64,000 nucleotides of DNA, taken from DATAGF01 sp963834875. Lineage in GTDB: Bacteria > Actinomycetota > Thermoleophilia > Miltoncostaeales > Miltoncostaeaceae. Location: contig CAWIDG010000027.1 of the NCBI GenBank assembly GCA_963834875.1, positions 1 through 64,000 of the forward strand. The letters run 5' to 3'. This document shows, one piece after another, positions 53,682-62,068 of this stretch (position 1 is the stretch's first letter; the number at the start of each line of letters is the position of its first letter). A model generated the notes under the pieces. The model made no database searches and was not told where the DNA came from. It worked only from the letters and a program-made list of their open reading frames with translations. Made by a program: the position numbers and the translations under genes.

Positions 53682-53897
53682 AGGACGCTGAGGCTACCCG
53701 CGGGCACGGGGCCCGACAAGCGCCGTTCACGCTAGATGCGGGGGTTGCGCCGACCCCGCGGCGCTATACCTAGCGCACCCGGCGCGGCTGCCGTCTCGCG
53801 CAGCGAATCGGCGGTCTCGCGCTGCGACCCGGGCCTTTCGCGGCCGCGGCGACGGCCGTACGCTCCCGCTGCCCGGCATGCTGCGAATGGGGGGAGA
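53682..53897. promoter_or_regulatory. intergenic region with direct and inverted repeats
   Basis: Three structures lie in 216 bp. GCGCTA-TACC-TAGCGC (53761-53776) is a 6-bp inverted repeat over a TATACCT element. GTCTCGCGCAGCGA (53793-53806) and GTCTCGCGCTGCGA (53814-53827) are near-identical direct repeats with a 21-bp period, two helical turns. They precede the SnoaL-like gene by about 70 bp. This is an operator-like layout; the regulator is unknown. Confidence 0.45.
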
Positions 53898-54317
53898 ATG
53901 ACCGCGAGCGAGACCGCCACCCGGCTGCTCGAGGCCTTCAACGCCGGCGACTGGGACACGTTCCTCGGCGGGGTGACCGACGACGTCGTGTACGTCGAGG
54001 CGGGGACGGGGCGGCGCATCGAGGGCGCCGACGCCTACCTCGCCCTCTGCCAGGGGTGGCGGACGGCCATCCCGGACGTGCACGGCACCGTCCACCGCTC
54101 CCTCGAGGGCGACGGCGTGGTCGCCCAGGAGGTGACCTGGACCGGGACCCACGACGGCCCGCTGCCGACGCCCCGCGGAGACATCCCGGCGACCGGCCGT
54201 CCCGTCAGCGTGGACGCGACCCTCTGGATGGAGACCCGCGGCGACGCCGTGGCCGAGGTGCACCACCACCTCGACGTGATGGCCCTGATGGCCCAGATCG
54301 AGGGGATGGGCGACTAG
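53898..54317 (+). CDS. SnoaL/NTF2-like ester cyclase-type protein
   Basis: A 139-residue protein with the SnoaL-like fold pattern: TATRLLEAFNAGDWDTFLGG, VVYVEAGTGRRIEGADAYL, DVHGTVHRSLEGDGVVAQEV and EVHHHLDVMALMAQIEGM. These are small polyketide cyclases or isomerases, or simply binding proteins. ATG follows GGGGGGAGA. The stop overlaps the convergent cupin stop at CTAG. Function beyond fold is open. Confidence 0.82.
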   Translation: MTASETATRLLEAFNAGDWDTFLGGVTDDVVYVEAGTGRRIEGADAYLALCQGWRTAIPDVHGTVHRSLEGDGVVAQEVTWTGTHDGPLPTPRGDIPATGRPVSVDATLWMETRGDAVAEVHHHLDVMALMAQIEGMGD

Positions 54318-54739
54318 AGCGACGGCAGACGCTCTCGACGGCCTCGCTCGTCGAGCAGGACGACGCTCTCCTGCTCGCTCGGGTCGGTGCGGGCCACGAC
54401 CGCGACGCACTCCTCGGTGGCGCTGACGTTGGCCGGCCGGTGCGGCATGCCTGCGGGGATGTAGAGGAAGTCGCCCGCCTCGACCGTCAGGCGCCGCGCG
54501 AGGCCCTCGCCGAAGGTCATCTCCGCGCGCCCGGACAGCACGAGGATCGCGGTCTCGTGGTCCTCGTGCAGGTGCGGCCGCGCGACGCCGCCCGGCGGGA
54601 TGACGAGCCGGTGCATGCAGAGGCCGGTCGAGCCCGCGCTCTCCGCGGAGACCCCCTCCTGGTACTCGAGGCCCTGGCGGCTCGCCTGCGATCCGCCCGG
54701 GCGCACCACGACACACGTCCGCCGGTCCGCCGTTGACAT
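54314..54739 (-). CDS. cupin domain protein
   Basis: A 141-residue single cupin. Motif 1: PPGGVARPHLHEDHETAILVL (HxH...E metal ligands), motif 2: GDFLYIPAGMPHRPAN. It should hold one metal and act as an isomerase, dioxygenase or sensor. GGAGGAACGGG precedes the ATG. It is read away from the acyl-CoA thioesterase end. Confidence 0.87.
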   Translation of the reverse strand: MSTADRRTCVVVRPGGSQASRQGLEYQEGVSAESAGSTGLCMHRLVIPPGGVARPHLHEDHETAILVLSGRAEMTFGEGLARRLTVEAGDFLYIPAGMPHRPANVSATEECVAVVARTDPSEQESVVLLDERGRRERLPSL

Positions 54740-54756
54740 CCCGTTCCTCCGATGCG

Positions 54757-55152
54757 CTATGCCGCTCCGTGGAGCCTCACGGGGACCGCCCGCCCCTCCT
54801 CGGCGGCCACCATGGTGAATACGGCGCGGCAGACGTCGCGGATCTCCTTGCGCACGGGGTCCTCCGCGCGGGCCGACAGCTCGACCCGCAGCGAGGATGT
54901 GCCCACCCCCGCCAGGCGCGCCGTCACGTGGCAGACCTCGCCCGCGTGGACCGGGCCCGACCACACGCAGTCGTTGACCGCCTTGAAGTAGACCCGCTGC
55001 TCGGGGACCACCGCGCGCGTCGCGACCACCCAGGCGGCCATGTCCATCCAGCTCATCATGTGCCCACCGTGCATGACGCCCAGCGTGTTGACCTGGGCGG
55101 GCATCACGAGGATCGAGAGGACGTAGGGCTCGGCCGCCTCGGCGTCACTCAT
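54757..55152 (-). CDS. acyl-CoA thioesterase, hotdog fold
   Basis: A 131-residue hotdog of the BACH/YciA type: VNTLGVMHGGHMMSWMDMAA holds the catalytic residues, then VYFKAVNDCVWSGPVHAGEV. It differs from the copy at 21444 (LFGGTLVSWMD), so they are distant paralogues. The ATG overlaps the end of the acyl-CoA dehydrogenase gene by 8 bp, so the pair is an operon: dehydrogenation and then hydrolysis of acyl-CoA. The cupin lies 18 bp on. Confidence 0.9.
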   Translation of the reverse strand: MSDAEAAEPYVLSILVMPAQVNTLGVMHGGHMMSWMDMAAWVVATRAVVPEQRVYFKAVNDCVWSGPVHAGEVCHVTARLAGVGTSSLRVELSARAEDPVRKEIRDVCRAVFTMVAAEEGRAVPVRLHGAA

Positions 55153-56287
55153 GGGCGCCGATCGCGCGCGCGATCACCATCTTCTGGACCTCCGACGTGC
55201 CCTCGCCGATCTCCAGGATCTTGGCATCGCGGTAGAGGCGCGCGATGGGGGTCTCCTCCATCCAGCCGTAGCCGCCGTGGATGTGCAGGCTGCGCTCGGC
55301 CACCGTCTGGGCGAGCCGCCCGGCCGTGAGCTTCGCCATGGCCGCAAGCTTCGTGACGGGGGCGCCCGAGTCCTTCACCCGCGCGGCGGAGTAGAGCAGG
55401 CTCCGGGCCGCCGCGATCTCGGTGGCCATCTCGGCGAGCTGGAACTGGATCGCCTGGAAGCCGGCGATGGCCCTCCCGAACTGGCGCCGGTTGCGCGCGT
55501 GCTCCAGCGCGAGCTCGAGGGCGCCCTGGGCGAGGCCGACGCCCATGGCCGCGATCGCGATGCGGCCGCCGTCGAGCGCGCCGAGGGCCTGCCGCATGCC
55601 CGCCCCGGGCGGGCCGAGCAGCGCCTCCGGCCCGAGCTCGACGCCGTCCAGGTGCACCGGCCGGGTGTCCGAGGCTCGCCAGCCGACCTTCCGGAGGGCG
55701 GGCCCGGGCCGGTACCCGGGGGCGTCGGCGGGGACGATGAAGCAGCTGGTGGCGCCGTCGCCATCGCGCGCCGTGACCGTGCAGCAGGCGGTGATGTCGG
55801 TCCCCGAGTTGGTGATGAACATCTTCTCGCCGTCGAGCGTCCAACCGCCCCCGGGCCGCGCGGCGGCGCGCGTCCGGCAGGCGGCGGCGTCCGAGCCCGC
55901 CTCGGGCTCGGTGAGCCCGAACGCGGCGAGCCGCCGCCCGGCCGCGAGGTCGGGGACCCAGCGCCGCTTCTGCTCCTCGTCGCCGAACAGGACGATCGGC
56001 ATCGTGCCCAGGCCGGTGTGCGCCGCCACCGTCACGGCCACGCTGGAGTTGACGCGCGCGAGCTCCTCGACCGCGATGGCGTACGAGAGCGTGTCGAGGC
56101 CCGCGCCCCCGAGCTCCTCGGGCACCGTCATGCCCATCAGGCCGAGCCCGCCGAGCGTCGCGACGATCTCGTAGGGGAAGCGGGCCTCGCGGTCGAGCTC
56201 CTCGGCCACCGGCGCGATCTCGCGCTCGGCGACCTCGCGCACGGTGGCGCGCAGCTCCACCTGCTCGCGGGTGAGCCCCTCGTTCAC
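55145..56287 (-). CDS. acyl-CoA dehydrogenase
   Basis: A 380-residue ACAD. FAD site FGLTEPEAGSDAAACRTRA, then GEKMFITNSGTDITA, GVGLAQGALELALEHARNRR, FGRAIAGFQAIQFQLAEMAT, and the catalytic Glu in ILEIGEGTSEVQ. It oxidises acyl-CoA to enoyl-CoA with electron transfer flavoprotein. Next to the Leu-type dehydrogenase and keto-acid oxidoreductase, a branched-chain substrate such as isovaleryl-CoA is likely (inference). It overlaps the thioesterase, and is 19 bp downstream of the dehydrogenase stop. Confidence 0.94.
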   Translation of the reverse strand: MNEGLTREQVELRATVREVAEREIAPVAEELDREARFPYEIVATLGGLGLMGMTVPEELGGAGLDTLSYAIAVEELARVNSSVAVTVAAHTGLGTMPIVLFGDEEQKRRWVPDLAAGRRLAAFGLTEPEAGSDAAACRTRAAARPGGGWTLDGEKMFITNSGTDITACCTVTARDGDGATSCFIVPADAPGYRPGPALRKVGWRASDTRPVHLDGVELGPEALLGPPGAGMRQALGALDGGRIAIAAMGVGLAQGALELALEHARNRRQFGRAIAGFQAIQFQLAEMATEIAAARSLLYSAARVKDSGAPVTKLAAMAKLTAGRLAQTVAERSLHIHGGYGWMEETPIARLYRDAKILEIGEGTSEVQKMVIARAIGAHE

Positions 56288-56306
56288 CGCCGCGCCGCGC
56301 GCCCGC

Positions 56307-57368
56307 TCACGCGGCGGACCGTAGCGCTCCCTGGCCGGCCAGGCGGGCGTGCGCGCGCCCCAGCGCCGCCTCGAGGGGCGTCACGCCCGACTCGCGCGCC
56401 TCCCGGAGCAGCTCGCGCACCGCGTCGCCGATCCGCTCGACCCGCTCGCACACCCGGTCGCCGTCCCAGCCGTTCAGCTGCTCGGTCACGGCGATCAGGC
56501 CGCCCGCGTTGGCGACGAAATCCGGCACGTACCCGATCCCGCGCTCCGAGAGCAGCGCCGCGACCGATTCGTCCGAGAGCTGGTTGTTGGCCGCCCCCAC
56601 GATCCAGCGGCAGCGGAGGGAGGGGACCGTCCGGGGTCTCAGGATCCCGCCCATCGCGCAGGGGACGAGCACGTCGCACGGGTGGGCAAGGGCGCCGCCG
56701 GGCGCGAGGACCGCCGACCGCGTCCAGCTCGCGACGGCCGCGGCGCGCACCGGGTCGGCGTCGCTCACCCACAGCCGCGCGCCCTCGGCCGCGAGCAGGC
56801 CCGCCACCGCGCCGCCGACCTTCCCCACGCCCTGCACCACGACGCGCGCCCGGTCGAGGTCGCGGCCGGTCTCCTCCCGCCACGCGGCCCGGATCGCCGC
56901 CACCACGCCGCGCGCCGTGAGCGGCGAGGGGTCGCCGTCCCAGCCGACCGGTCCGTCCGGCAGGCCCAGCACGTAGGGCGTGTGCCGCCGCAGCGACGCC
57001 ATGTCGGCGACCGTCGTGCCCACGTCCTCGGCCGTGTAGTACGCGCCGCCGAGCAGATCGATGACCCGGGCGTACGCCCGCCAGAGCGCCGGCGACCGCA
57101 GCTGCGCCGGATCGCCGACGATCACCGCCTTCCCGCCCCCGACCGGCAGGCCCGCCGCCGCCGCCTTCATGGTCATGCCCTCCGCGAGCCGCAGGGCGTC
57201 GATGGCCGCGCACGCCTCGCTGGCGTACGGGTGGAAGCGCGTGCCGCCGACCGCCGGCCCCGGCGCCGTCGAGTGGATCGCCACCACGACGCGCAGCCCG
57301 CTGTCGTCGTCCATCGCGTGGACGACCCGCTCGAAGGGCCCGACGGCCGCGTCCTCGAGCACCGTCAC
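56307..57368 (-). CDS. leucine/valine/phenylalanine-type amino-acid dehydrogenase
   Basis: A 353-residue Glu/Leu/Phe/Val dehydrogenase. The first Lys of the active site is in MTMKAAAAGLPVGGGKAVI, and the NAD domain has VVVQGVGKVGGAVAGLLAAEG. AEDVGTTVADM and NNQLSDESVAALL are family blocks. It deaminates a branched or aromatic amino acid to its 2-keto acid with NAD. GTG overlaps the stop of the 2-keto acid oxidoreductase (GTGA), so the two run as one unit. Confidence 0.92.
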   Translation of the reverse strand: MTVLEDAAVGPFERVVHAMDDDSGLRVVVAIHSTAPGPAVGGTRFHPYASEACAAIDALRLAEGMTMKAAAAGLPVGGGKAVIVGDPAQLRSPALWRAYARVIDLLGGAYYTAEDVGTTVADMASLRRHTPYVLGLPDGPVGWDGDPSPLTARGVVAAIRAAWREETGRDLDRARVVVQGVGKVGGAVAGLLAAEGARLWVSDADPVRAAAVASWTRSAVLAPGGALAHPCDVLVPCAMGGILRPRTVPSLRCRWIVGAANNQLSDESVAALLSERGIGYVPDFVANAGGLIAVTEQLNGWDGDRVCERVERIGDAVRELLREARESGVTPLEAALGRAHARLAGQGALRSAA

Positions 57369-60300
57369 GACGCGCCGGCCCCGAGTAGCTCTGCCAGGCG
57401 GGCGTAGGCCGCGTCCTCCTTGGGGTAGCGGACCTCGCGGAAGCCGGTCACCGACTCCGGGAGCCGCAGCGCCGCCTCGGCGGAGGGCCCCGCCAGGCGG
57501 CCGTCGCACACGGCCCCCACCACCTCCTCCTCGTACCAATCGCGGAAGGCGCGCTCGCGCCGGTGCCACGCCGGCAGCAGCCGGCGCAGGAACCGCGCCC
57601 GCGACATCAGGCGGAGCTGCCAGTCGCGGGTCTCCATGTCCCATTCCACGCGCCGCCCGAGCAGGTCGAACGCGGGGCGGTTGAGGTGCACGTAGCTGAT
57701 CCGGTCGCCGCGGGAGGGATCGACGCCGAAGCGCTCGCGGTCCCGCTCGTACTTCTTCCGGCTCGTGAGCTGGGAGGCGACGAAGACCTCGTCCTTGATC
57801 GCCATCGTCCGGTGCAGGTTGTGGATCGCGGCCGGGATCAGGGCGGGCGCGGCCCCACGGACCCGGTCGACCTGCGCCAGGTAGCGCTCGGCGTAGGCCG
57901 GGCCGCCCCACGCGACGATCTCGGGGAGCCGCGGCGCCAGCATCCTCATGGCGACCTCGCCAAGGCCCGCCTCCCGCGCCCGCTCGAACGCCCGCGCGAC
58001 CGCCCGCCGCCGCCGCCGGCCGCGCACCCACGCGAGCTCGCGGGCGATCATGGTCTCGGCATCGTCCCGCGCGGCGGGGCCGCCGGCGTCGGCCGCGAGC
58101 ACCCGGCCGAAGAGGAACGCGCGCAGGTTGGCCTCGGCGCTCCTGCCGGCGACGCGCCGGATCGCGGCCTCGATGGCCTCCCGCCCGATGGGGATCCAGC
58201 CCCGCTGCCACGCGGCCCCGAGCACCGCGACGTTGGCGTAGCGGGCGTCGCCCAGCGCCCGCCGGGCGGCGGTCGTGACGTCGGTCGCCACGAGGGCGCC
58301 CGGCCGCGTCTCGGCGTTGGCGCGCTCCACGAGGTCGTCCGGGTACCGGGCCGCGCCCGTCAGGACGTTCGTGGTCGGGCGCCGGTGCGTGTCGATCGCC
58401 GCGGCGGTGCGATCGGGCGCGGCGAGCCGCATCGCCCGCGCGGCCTCGAGCGGCTCCAGGCCGAGGATCAGGTCGGCCGTCCCCTCGGCGATCTCGGCCG
58501 CTCGCGGCATCGCGCCGTCGTGCATCGTCACGTGGCTGAAGACGCCGCCGCCGCGCTGGGCGAGGCCCTTGCGGTGGAAGACCTCCACCGCCGGCCACTC
58601 GGCGGCCGCCGCCTCGATCAGGATCCGGCCGACGACGCCGATGCCCATCCCGCCGACCCCGGCGAGGTGGATCCGATAGACGGCCGGGTGCGACGGGATC
58701 GGGGGCTCGGGCGGCGGGACGAGGTCGACGCGGGCGGGCTCCGGCGGCCGCGAGCGCCTCACGGTGACGCGCTCGAAGCTCGGGCACGCCTTGATGCGGG
58801 CGCAGTAGCCGTCGTCGACGCAGACGTCCTCGCTGATGCCGACCTTCTCCCCAAGCGGCGTGCTCACCAGCTCGAGGCCGGGGCAGCCGGTCCCGGTCGT
58901 GCACTCGCGGCAGTTCTCGCAGGTCTCCTCGACGATGTTGTAGCGGGTCACCTCGGGCAGGTAGCCACGCTCGCGCTCGACCGCCGCGCGCTCGGCCCGC
59001 AGCCGGCGCCCGGAGGTGATGGCGCACTCCTTGTCGGCGATGATCACCCGGGTGCCGTCCATCAGCAGGGCGCGCTCGATCAGGCCCATGTGCGCGTCGC
59101 GGTCGTCCGGGTCGGAGCGCCGCAGGAAGTCGGGGCCCATCGCCGCGACGATGCGCTCGATCTCCAGGGGGGTCTGCGGGCGGCCCATCAGGTCCGTCTC
59201 GCTGGCCGGCGTGCCCTGGTGGCCGGTCATCGCCGTGTTCTTGTTGTCGAGGATGATGAAGAGGATGTCCTGGCGCTGCTTGATCGCGTTCGCGATCGTT
59301 GACATCTCGCCGTGGAAGAAGGTCCCGTCGCCCACGAGCACGTAGTGCTTGTTGGTGACGAGCGGCGCGGCCCCGGCCCCGGTCGCGCCCCCCAGCCCCA
59401 TCGCCGACAGGTTGTGCATCTCCTCGAACGGGGGGAGCATGGCCATCGAGTAGCAGCCGATGCCCCCGTGGGCGATGACGTTGACCGGGCCCCGTCCGTG
59501 CACCCGCCGCATGTAGGCGGGGTCGGCCAGCCGCCGGCGGATCTCGAGCATCGGCGAGCTGGTGCCGCGGTGCGGGCAGCCGGCGCAGTAGGTCGGGGTG
59601 CGCGGGGTCACGTCGAGGGCGCGGCGGGCGAGGGCGGCCCGGCGCTCCGCCGCGGCGCGGGCACGCTCCTCGGCGCCGGGCGGGAAGGCGTCCGGCCGGG
59701 CGAGGACGAGCCTGCCCAGCACCGCCAGGGCGATGTCCGGGTCCATGCCCGAGGCCTCGGGGAACCCGCGCGCCCCGCCCGGCAGCCGCTTGCCCCAGAC
59801 CGCCTGCCGGCGCCCCTCGAGGGCCCGGCGCACCTGGTCCTCGACGTGCGGCGCGCGCTCCTCCATCACCACGACCTCGTCGACGCCGTCGGCGAAGCGG
59901 CGCACGAGGTCCTCGTCGACCGGCCAGGTGAGCCCCAGGCGCAGCACCGGCACCTGCCCGTCGATGCCCAGCTCGGCGAGCGCGCCCCGCAGCAGGACGT
60001 AGGAGGCGCCTGCCGTCACGATGCCGAGCCGGTGGGGCCCGGGTCCGTCGGCCCGCTCGATGCGGTCGACCCCGGCGGCGCGCACGGCGGCGTGGAGGCG
60101 CGGGATGCGCCGCTCGAGGATGTCGGCTTCGAGGGACGTTGCTTGAGGCGGCAACGAGACGGCATCGGCGACGCGGACGGCCGCCGTGTCGAGCGCGACC
60201 CGGCTGCGGGGGCCCACCGCGGGCGCGCGGTTGGGGAGCAGGTTGACGACGCCCGCGCCGTCGGCCTGCGGGGTGGTGCACATCAGCCCGACGATCAGCT

Positions 60301-60844
60301 CGCTCTCGGCCGACAGGTCGAAGGCGAGGCGCACGAGGTCCTTCAGCTCCTGCGCGGTCGCCGGCTCCAGCACCGGGATCCGGGCGCCCGCCAAGGTGGT
60401 CCGGCTGTCGGCGCCGACCTGGGTCGACGAGAGCGCCGGGTCGTCCCCGGCGACGACGACCCCGGCGGCGCCGGCAGCCGGTCGGGCGGCGTTCGCGATG
60501 GCCAGCCCGTCGAGCGCCACGTAGGCGCCCACGCTCTTGAACACCGCCATGGCCCGCGCCCCGGGCACCTGCCGGGCCCCGTTGAGCATCGCCGCGCTCT
60601 GCGCCTCGTTGTTGGCCAGCTGGGCCTCGACGCCGAGCTCCAGCAGGTAGGGAGCGTGGGCCTCGCAGATCGAGAAGACCTCGGCGACCGGGGAGCCCGG
60701 ATAGCCCGCGATCAGCGAGACGCCCGCCTCCAGCGCGCCCTTGACGATCAACTCGTTGCCGTCGAGCACCGCCCGTCCCGCCCCCCGCCGGAGGGGCGGC
60801 CCGTCGGCCGCGCGGGGGCGCTGGTCGCTCGCGACGGTGGCCAT
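57365..60844 (-). CDS. indolepyruvate:ferredoxin oxidoreductase-type 2-keto acid enzyme (fused alpha/gamma)
   Basis: About 1159 residues in one unbroken frame, the size of the fused IorA-IorB type. The pyrimidine domain (GYPGSPVAEVF), the TPP domain with VGDGTFFHGEMSTIANAIKQ (GDG...), the 4Fe-4S cluster set CENCRECTTGTGCPG and CVDDGYCARIKACP, and the gamma domain (VGGMGIGVVGRILIEAAAAE) are in order. It oxidatively decarboxylates aryl or branched 2-keto acids to acyl-CoA with ferredoxin. AGGAGG precedes ATG by 8 nt. A divergent Lrp regulator suggests amino-acid control. Confidence 0.93.
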   Translation of the reverse strand: MATVASDQRPRAADGPPLRRGAGRAVLDGNELIVKGALEAGVSLIAGYPGSPVAEVFSICEAHAPYLLELGVEAQLANNEAQSAAMLNGARQVPGARAMAVFKSVGAYVALDGLAIANAARPAAGAAGVVVAGDDPALSSTQVGADSRTTLAGARIPVLEPATAQELKDLVRLAFDLSAESELIVGLMCTTPQADGAGVVNLLPNRAPAVGPRSRVALDTAAVRVADAVSLPPQATSLEADILERRIPRLHAAVRAAGVDRIERADGPGPHRLGIVTAGASYVLLRGALAELGIDGQVPVLRLGLTWPVDEDLVRRFADGVDEVVVMEERAPHVEDQVRRALEGRRQAVWGKRLPGGARGFPEASGMDPDIALAVLGRLVLARPDAFPPGAEERARAAAERRAALARRALDVTPRTPTYCAGCPHRGTSSPMLEIRRRLADPAYMRRVHGRGPVNVIAHGGIGCYSMAMLPPFEEMHNLSAMGLGGATGAGAAPLVTNKHYVLVGDGTFFHGEMSTIANAIKQRQDILFIILDNKNTAMTGHQGTPASETDLMGRPQTPLEIERIVAAMGPDFLRRSDPDDRDAHMGLIERALLMDGTRVIIADKECAITSGRRLRAERAAVERERGYLPEVTRYNIVEETCENCRECTTGTGCPGLELVSTPLGEKVGISEDVCVDDGYCARIKACPSFERVTVRRSRPPEPARVDLVPPPEPPIPSHPAVYRIHLAGVGGMGIGVVGRILIEAAAAEWPAVEVFHRKGLAQRGGGVFSHVTMHDGAMPRAAEIAEGTADLILGLEPLEAARAMRLAAPDRTAAAIDTHRRPTTNVLTGAARYPDDLVERANAETRPGALVATDVTTAARRALGDARYANVAVLGAAWQRGWIPIGREAIEAAIRRVAGRSAEANLRAFLFGRVLAADAGGPAARDDAETMIARELAWVRGRRRRRAVARAFERAREAGLGEVAMRMLAPRLPEIVAWGGPAYAERYLAQVDRVRGAAPALIPAAIHNLHRTMAIKDEVFVASQLTSRKKYERDRERFGVDPSRGDRISYVHLNRPAFDLLGRRVEWDMETRDWQLRLMSRARFLRRLLPAWHRRERAFRDWYEEEVVGAVCDGRLAGPSAEAALRLPESVTGFREVRYPKEDAAYARLAELLGAGAS

Positions 60845-60948
60845 CCCCGAGCCTCCTCTCAAGCGCCGGCTACGTGACGATCGATACGCACGAGAGTAGG
60901 CTCTGATCGTTCGGGCTCATAGGCCAATTCATTTGATAATCGAGCTAC
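60845..60948. promoter_or_regulatory. divergent promoter region of the keto-acid operon and lrp-like gene
   Basis: Unusually AT-rich for this window (CAATTCATTTGATAAT at 60925-60940). ACGATC (60877-60882) and GATCGT (60905-60910) form an inverted pair, with AGAG-TAGG-CTCT (60893-60904) inside. This is a plausible Lrp/AsnC operator and promoter overlap. No exact -35/-10 assignment is safe. Confidence 0.45.
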
Positions 60949-61408
60949 ATGGACGCAATCGACCGAAAGATCCTTCAACACCTCGTGGCCGATGGGCGGA
61001 TGTCGTTCGCCGCGCTCGGCCGGCTCGTCAACCTGTTCGACGCCGGCGGTGCACCACCGGGTGCGCCAGCTGGAGCGGCGCGGCGTCATCACGGGCTTCG
61101 GCGCGCGCGTCAGCCCCGGCGCGATCGGCCTCGGCCTCTCGGGCCTGGTCGCGGTCGAGACCGAGGGCAGCCTCGACGCGATCATCGCCGCCGTGCGCGC
61201 GATGCCGGAGGTCGAGGCCTGCTGGTCGACCGCCGGGACGAGCGACCTGCTGCTGAAGGTCAGGGTCGGCGACCCGCCGGCGATGGAGCGGCTGCTCGTG
61301 CGCCTGCGCGAGCTGGTCGGCGTCGACCGCACCCGCACGACGATCCTCCTCGACACCCAGTTCGAGCGCGAGCCCGACCCCGCGGCGCTCGGCGCGGTCG
61401 AGGGGTGA
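60949..61408 (+). CDS. Lrp/AsnC family transcriptional regulator, one frameshift
   Basis: About 152 residues. The N-terminal HTH begins MDAIDRKILQHLVADGRMSF, AALGRLVNLF. After a base shift near 61045 it continues AVHHRVRQLERRGVITGFGA. The RAM effector domain has VAVETEGSLDAIIAAVRAMP, WSTAGTSDLLLKVRV. It binds amino acids and controls genes nearby, here most likely the divergent keto-acid and dehydrogenase operon. ATG is in an AT-rich promoter. Confidence 0.86.
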
Positions 61409-61441
61409 GGGCGGCCCGCGCCGCCGCCGCAGCCCTGCTCG

Positions 61442-62068
61442 TCAGCCCTCCGGGCCCGCCGCGCGGGCCAGCATGACCCCCCAGGGCCCCCCGAGCGCGA
61501 GCATGGTCCCGTCGGGCGACCACGCCGCCGCGCGGGCACCGCGCACCCACCGCACCAGCGCCCGGTCGTCGGGGCGGACCAGCGCGATCACGTCGGAGCG
61601 GCCCTCGCGCGTGTGGACGGCGACGACCGCGCCGCCCGGCGCGGTGGCGAGGGCCGCGAGCTCACCCGAGGCCAGCGAGGCCGGGTCGAGCGCCGGCGGC
61701 AGGTCCGCCGAGGGGTCGTCGCCCGGGCGCTCCTCCGAGGCCGCGGCGAGCTCCGGCACGGACCAGGTGCGGGCGACGTAGGGGCTGATGCCGAGCAGGA
61801 GGCCCTCACCGTCGAAGGCGAGGTGGAGGGCGGGCTCGCGCGCCGCGGCGACGACCCGCACCGCCCCGAGGCCGGCGACCGGGGACGACGGGTCGATGCC
61901 CGCCAGGCGGAGGGCCGTCTCGGGCGGGGGCGACAGCATGAGCCCGACCGGGGGCGGAGGGCGGCGCCTCCCGGGCCTCCCGGCCTGCGAGAACACCGAG
62001 CTGACGACGCTCCAGGGCCCGGGGTCGTCGCGCAGGACGTCCGGGGGCGGCAGCGGTCGCGTGCTCAT
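61442..62068 (-). CDS. beta-propeller-like hypothetical protein, downstream partner
   Basis: A 208-residue protein. The start MSTRPLPPPDVLRDDPGPWS is Pro rich. The C-terminal half has PELAAASEERPGDD, AALATAPGGAVVAVHTREG and ARAAAWSPDGTMLALGGPWG; the last resembles WD40/TolB-like 'WSPDGTxLAxG' blades. It overlaps the upstream protein by ATGA. Too short for a full propeller, so the two proteins may form one. Unknown function. Confidence 0.6.
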   Translation of the reverse strand: MSTRPLPPPDVLRDDPGPWSVVSSVFSQAGRPGRRRPPPPVGLMLSPPPETALRLAGIDPSSPVAGLGAVRVVAAAREPALHLAFDGEGLLLGISPYVARTWSVPELAAASEERPGDDPSADLPPALDPASLASGELAALATAPGGAVVAVHTREGRSDVIALVRPDDRALVRWVRGARAAAWSPDGTMLALGGPWGVMLARAAGPEG

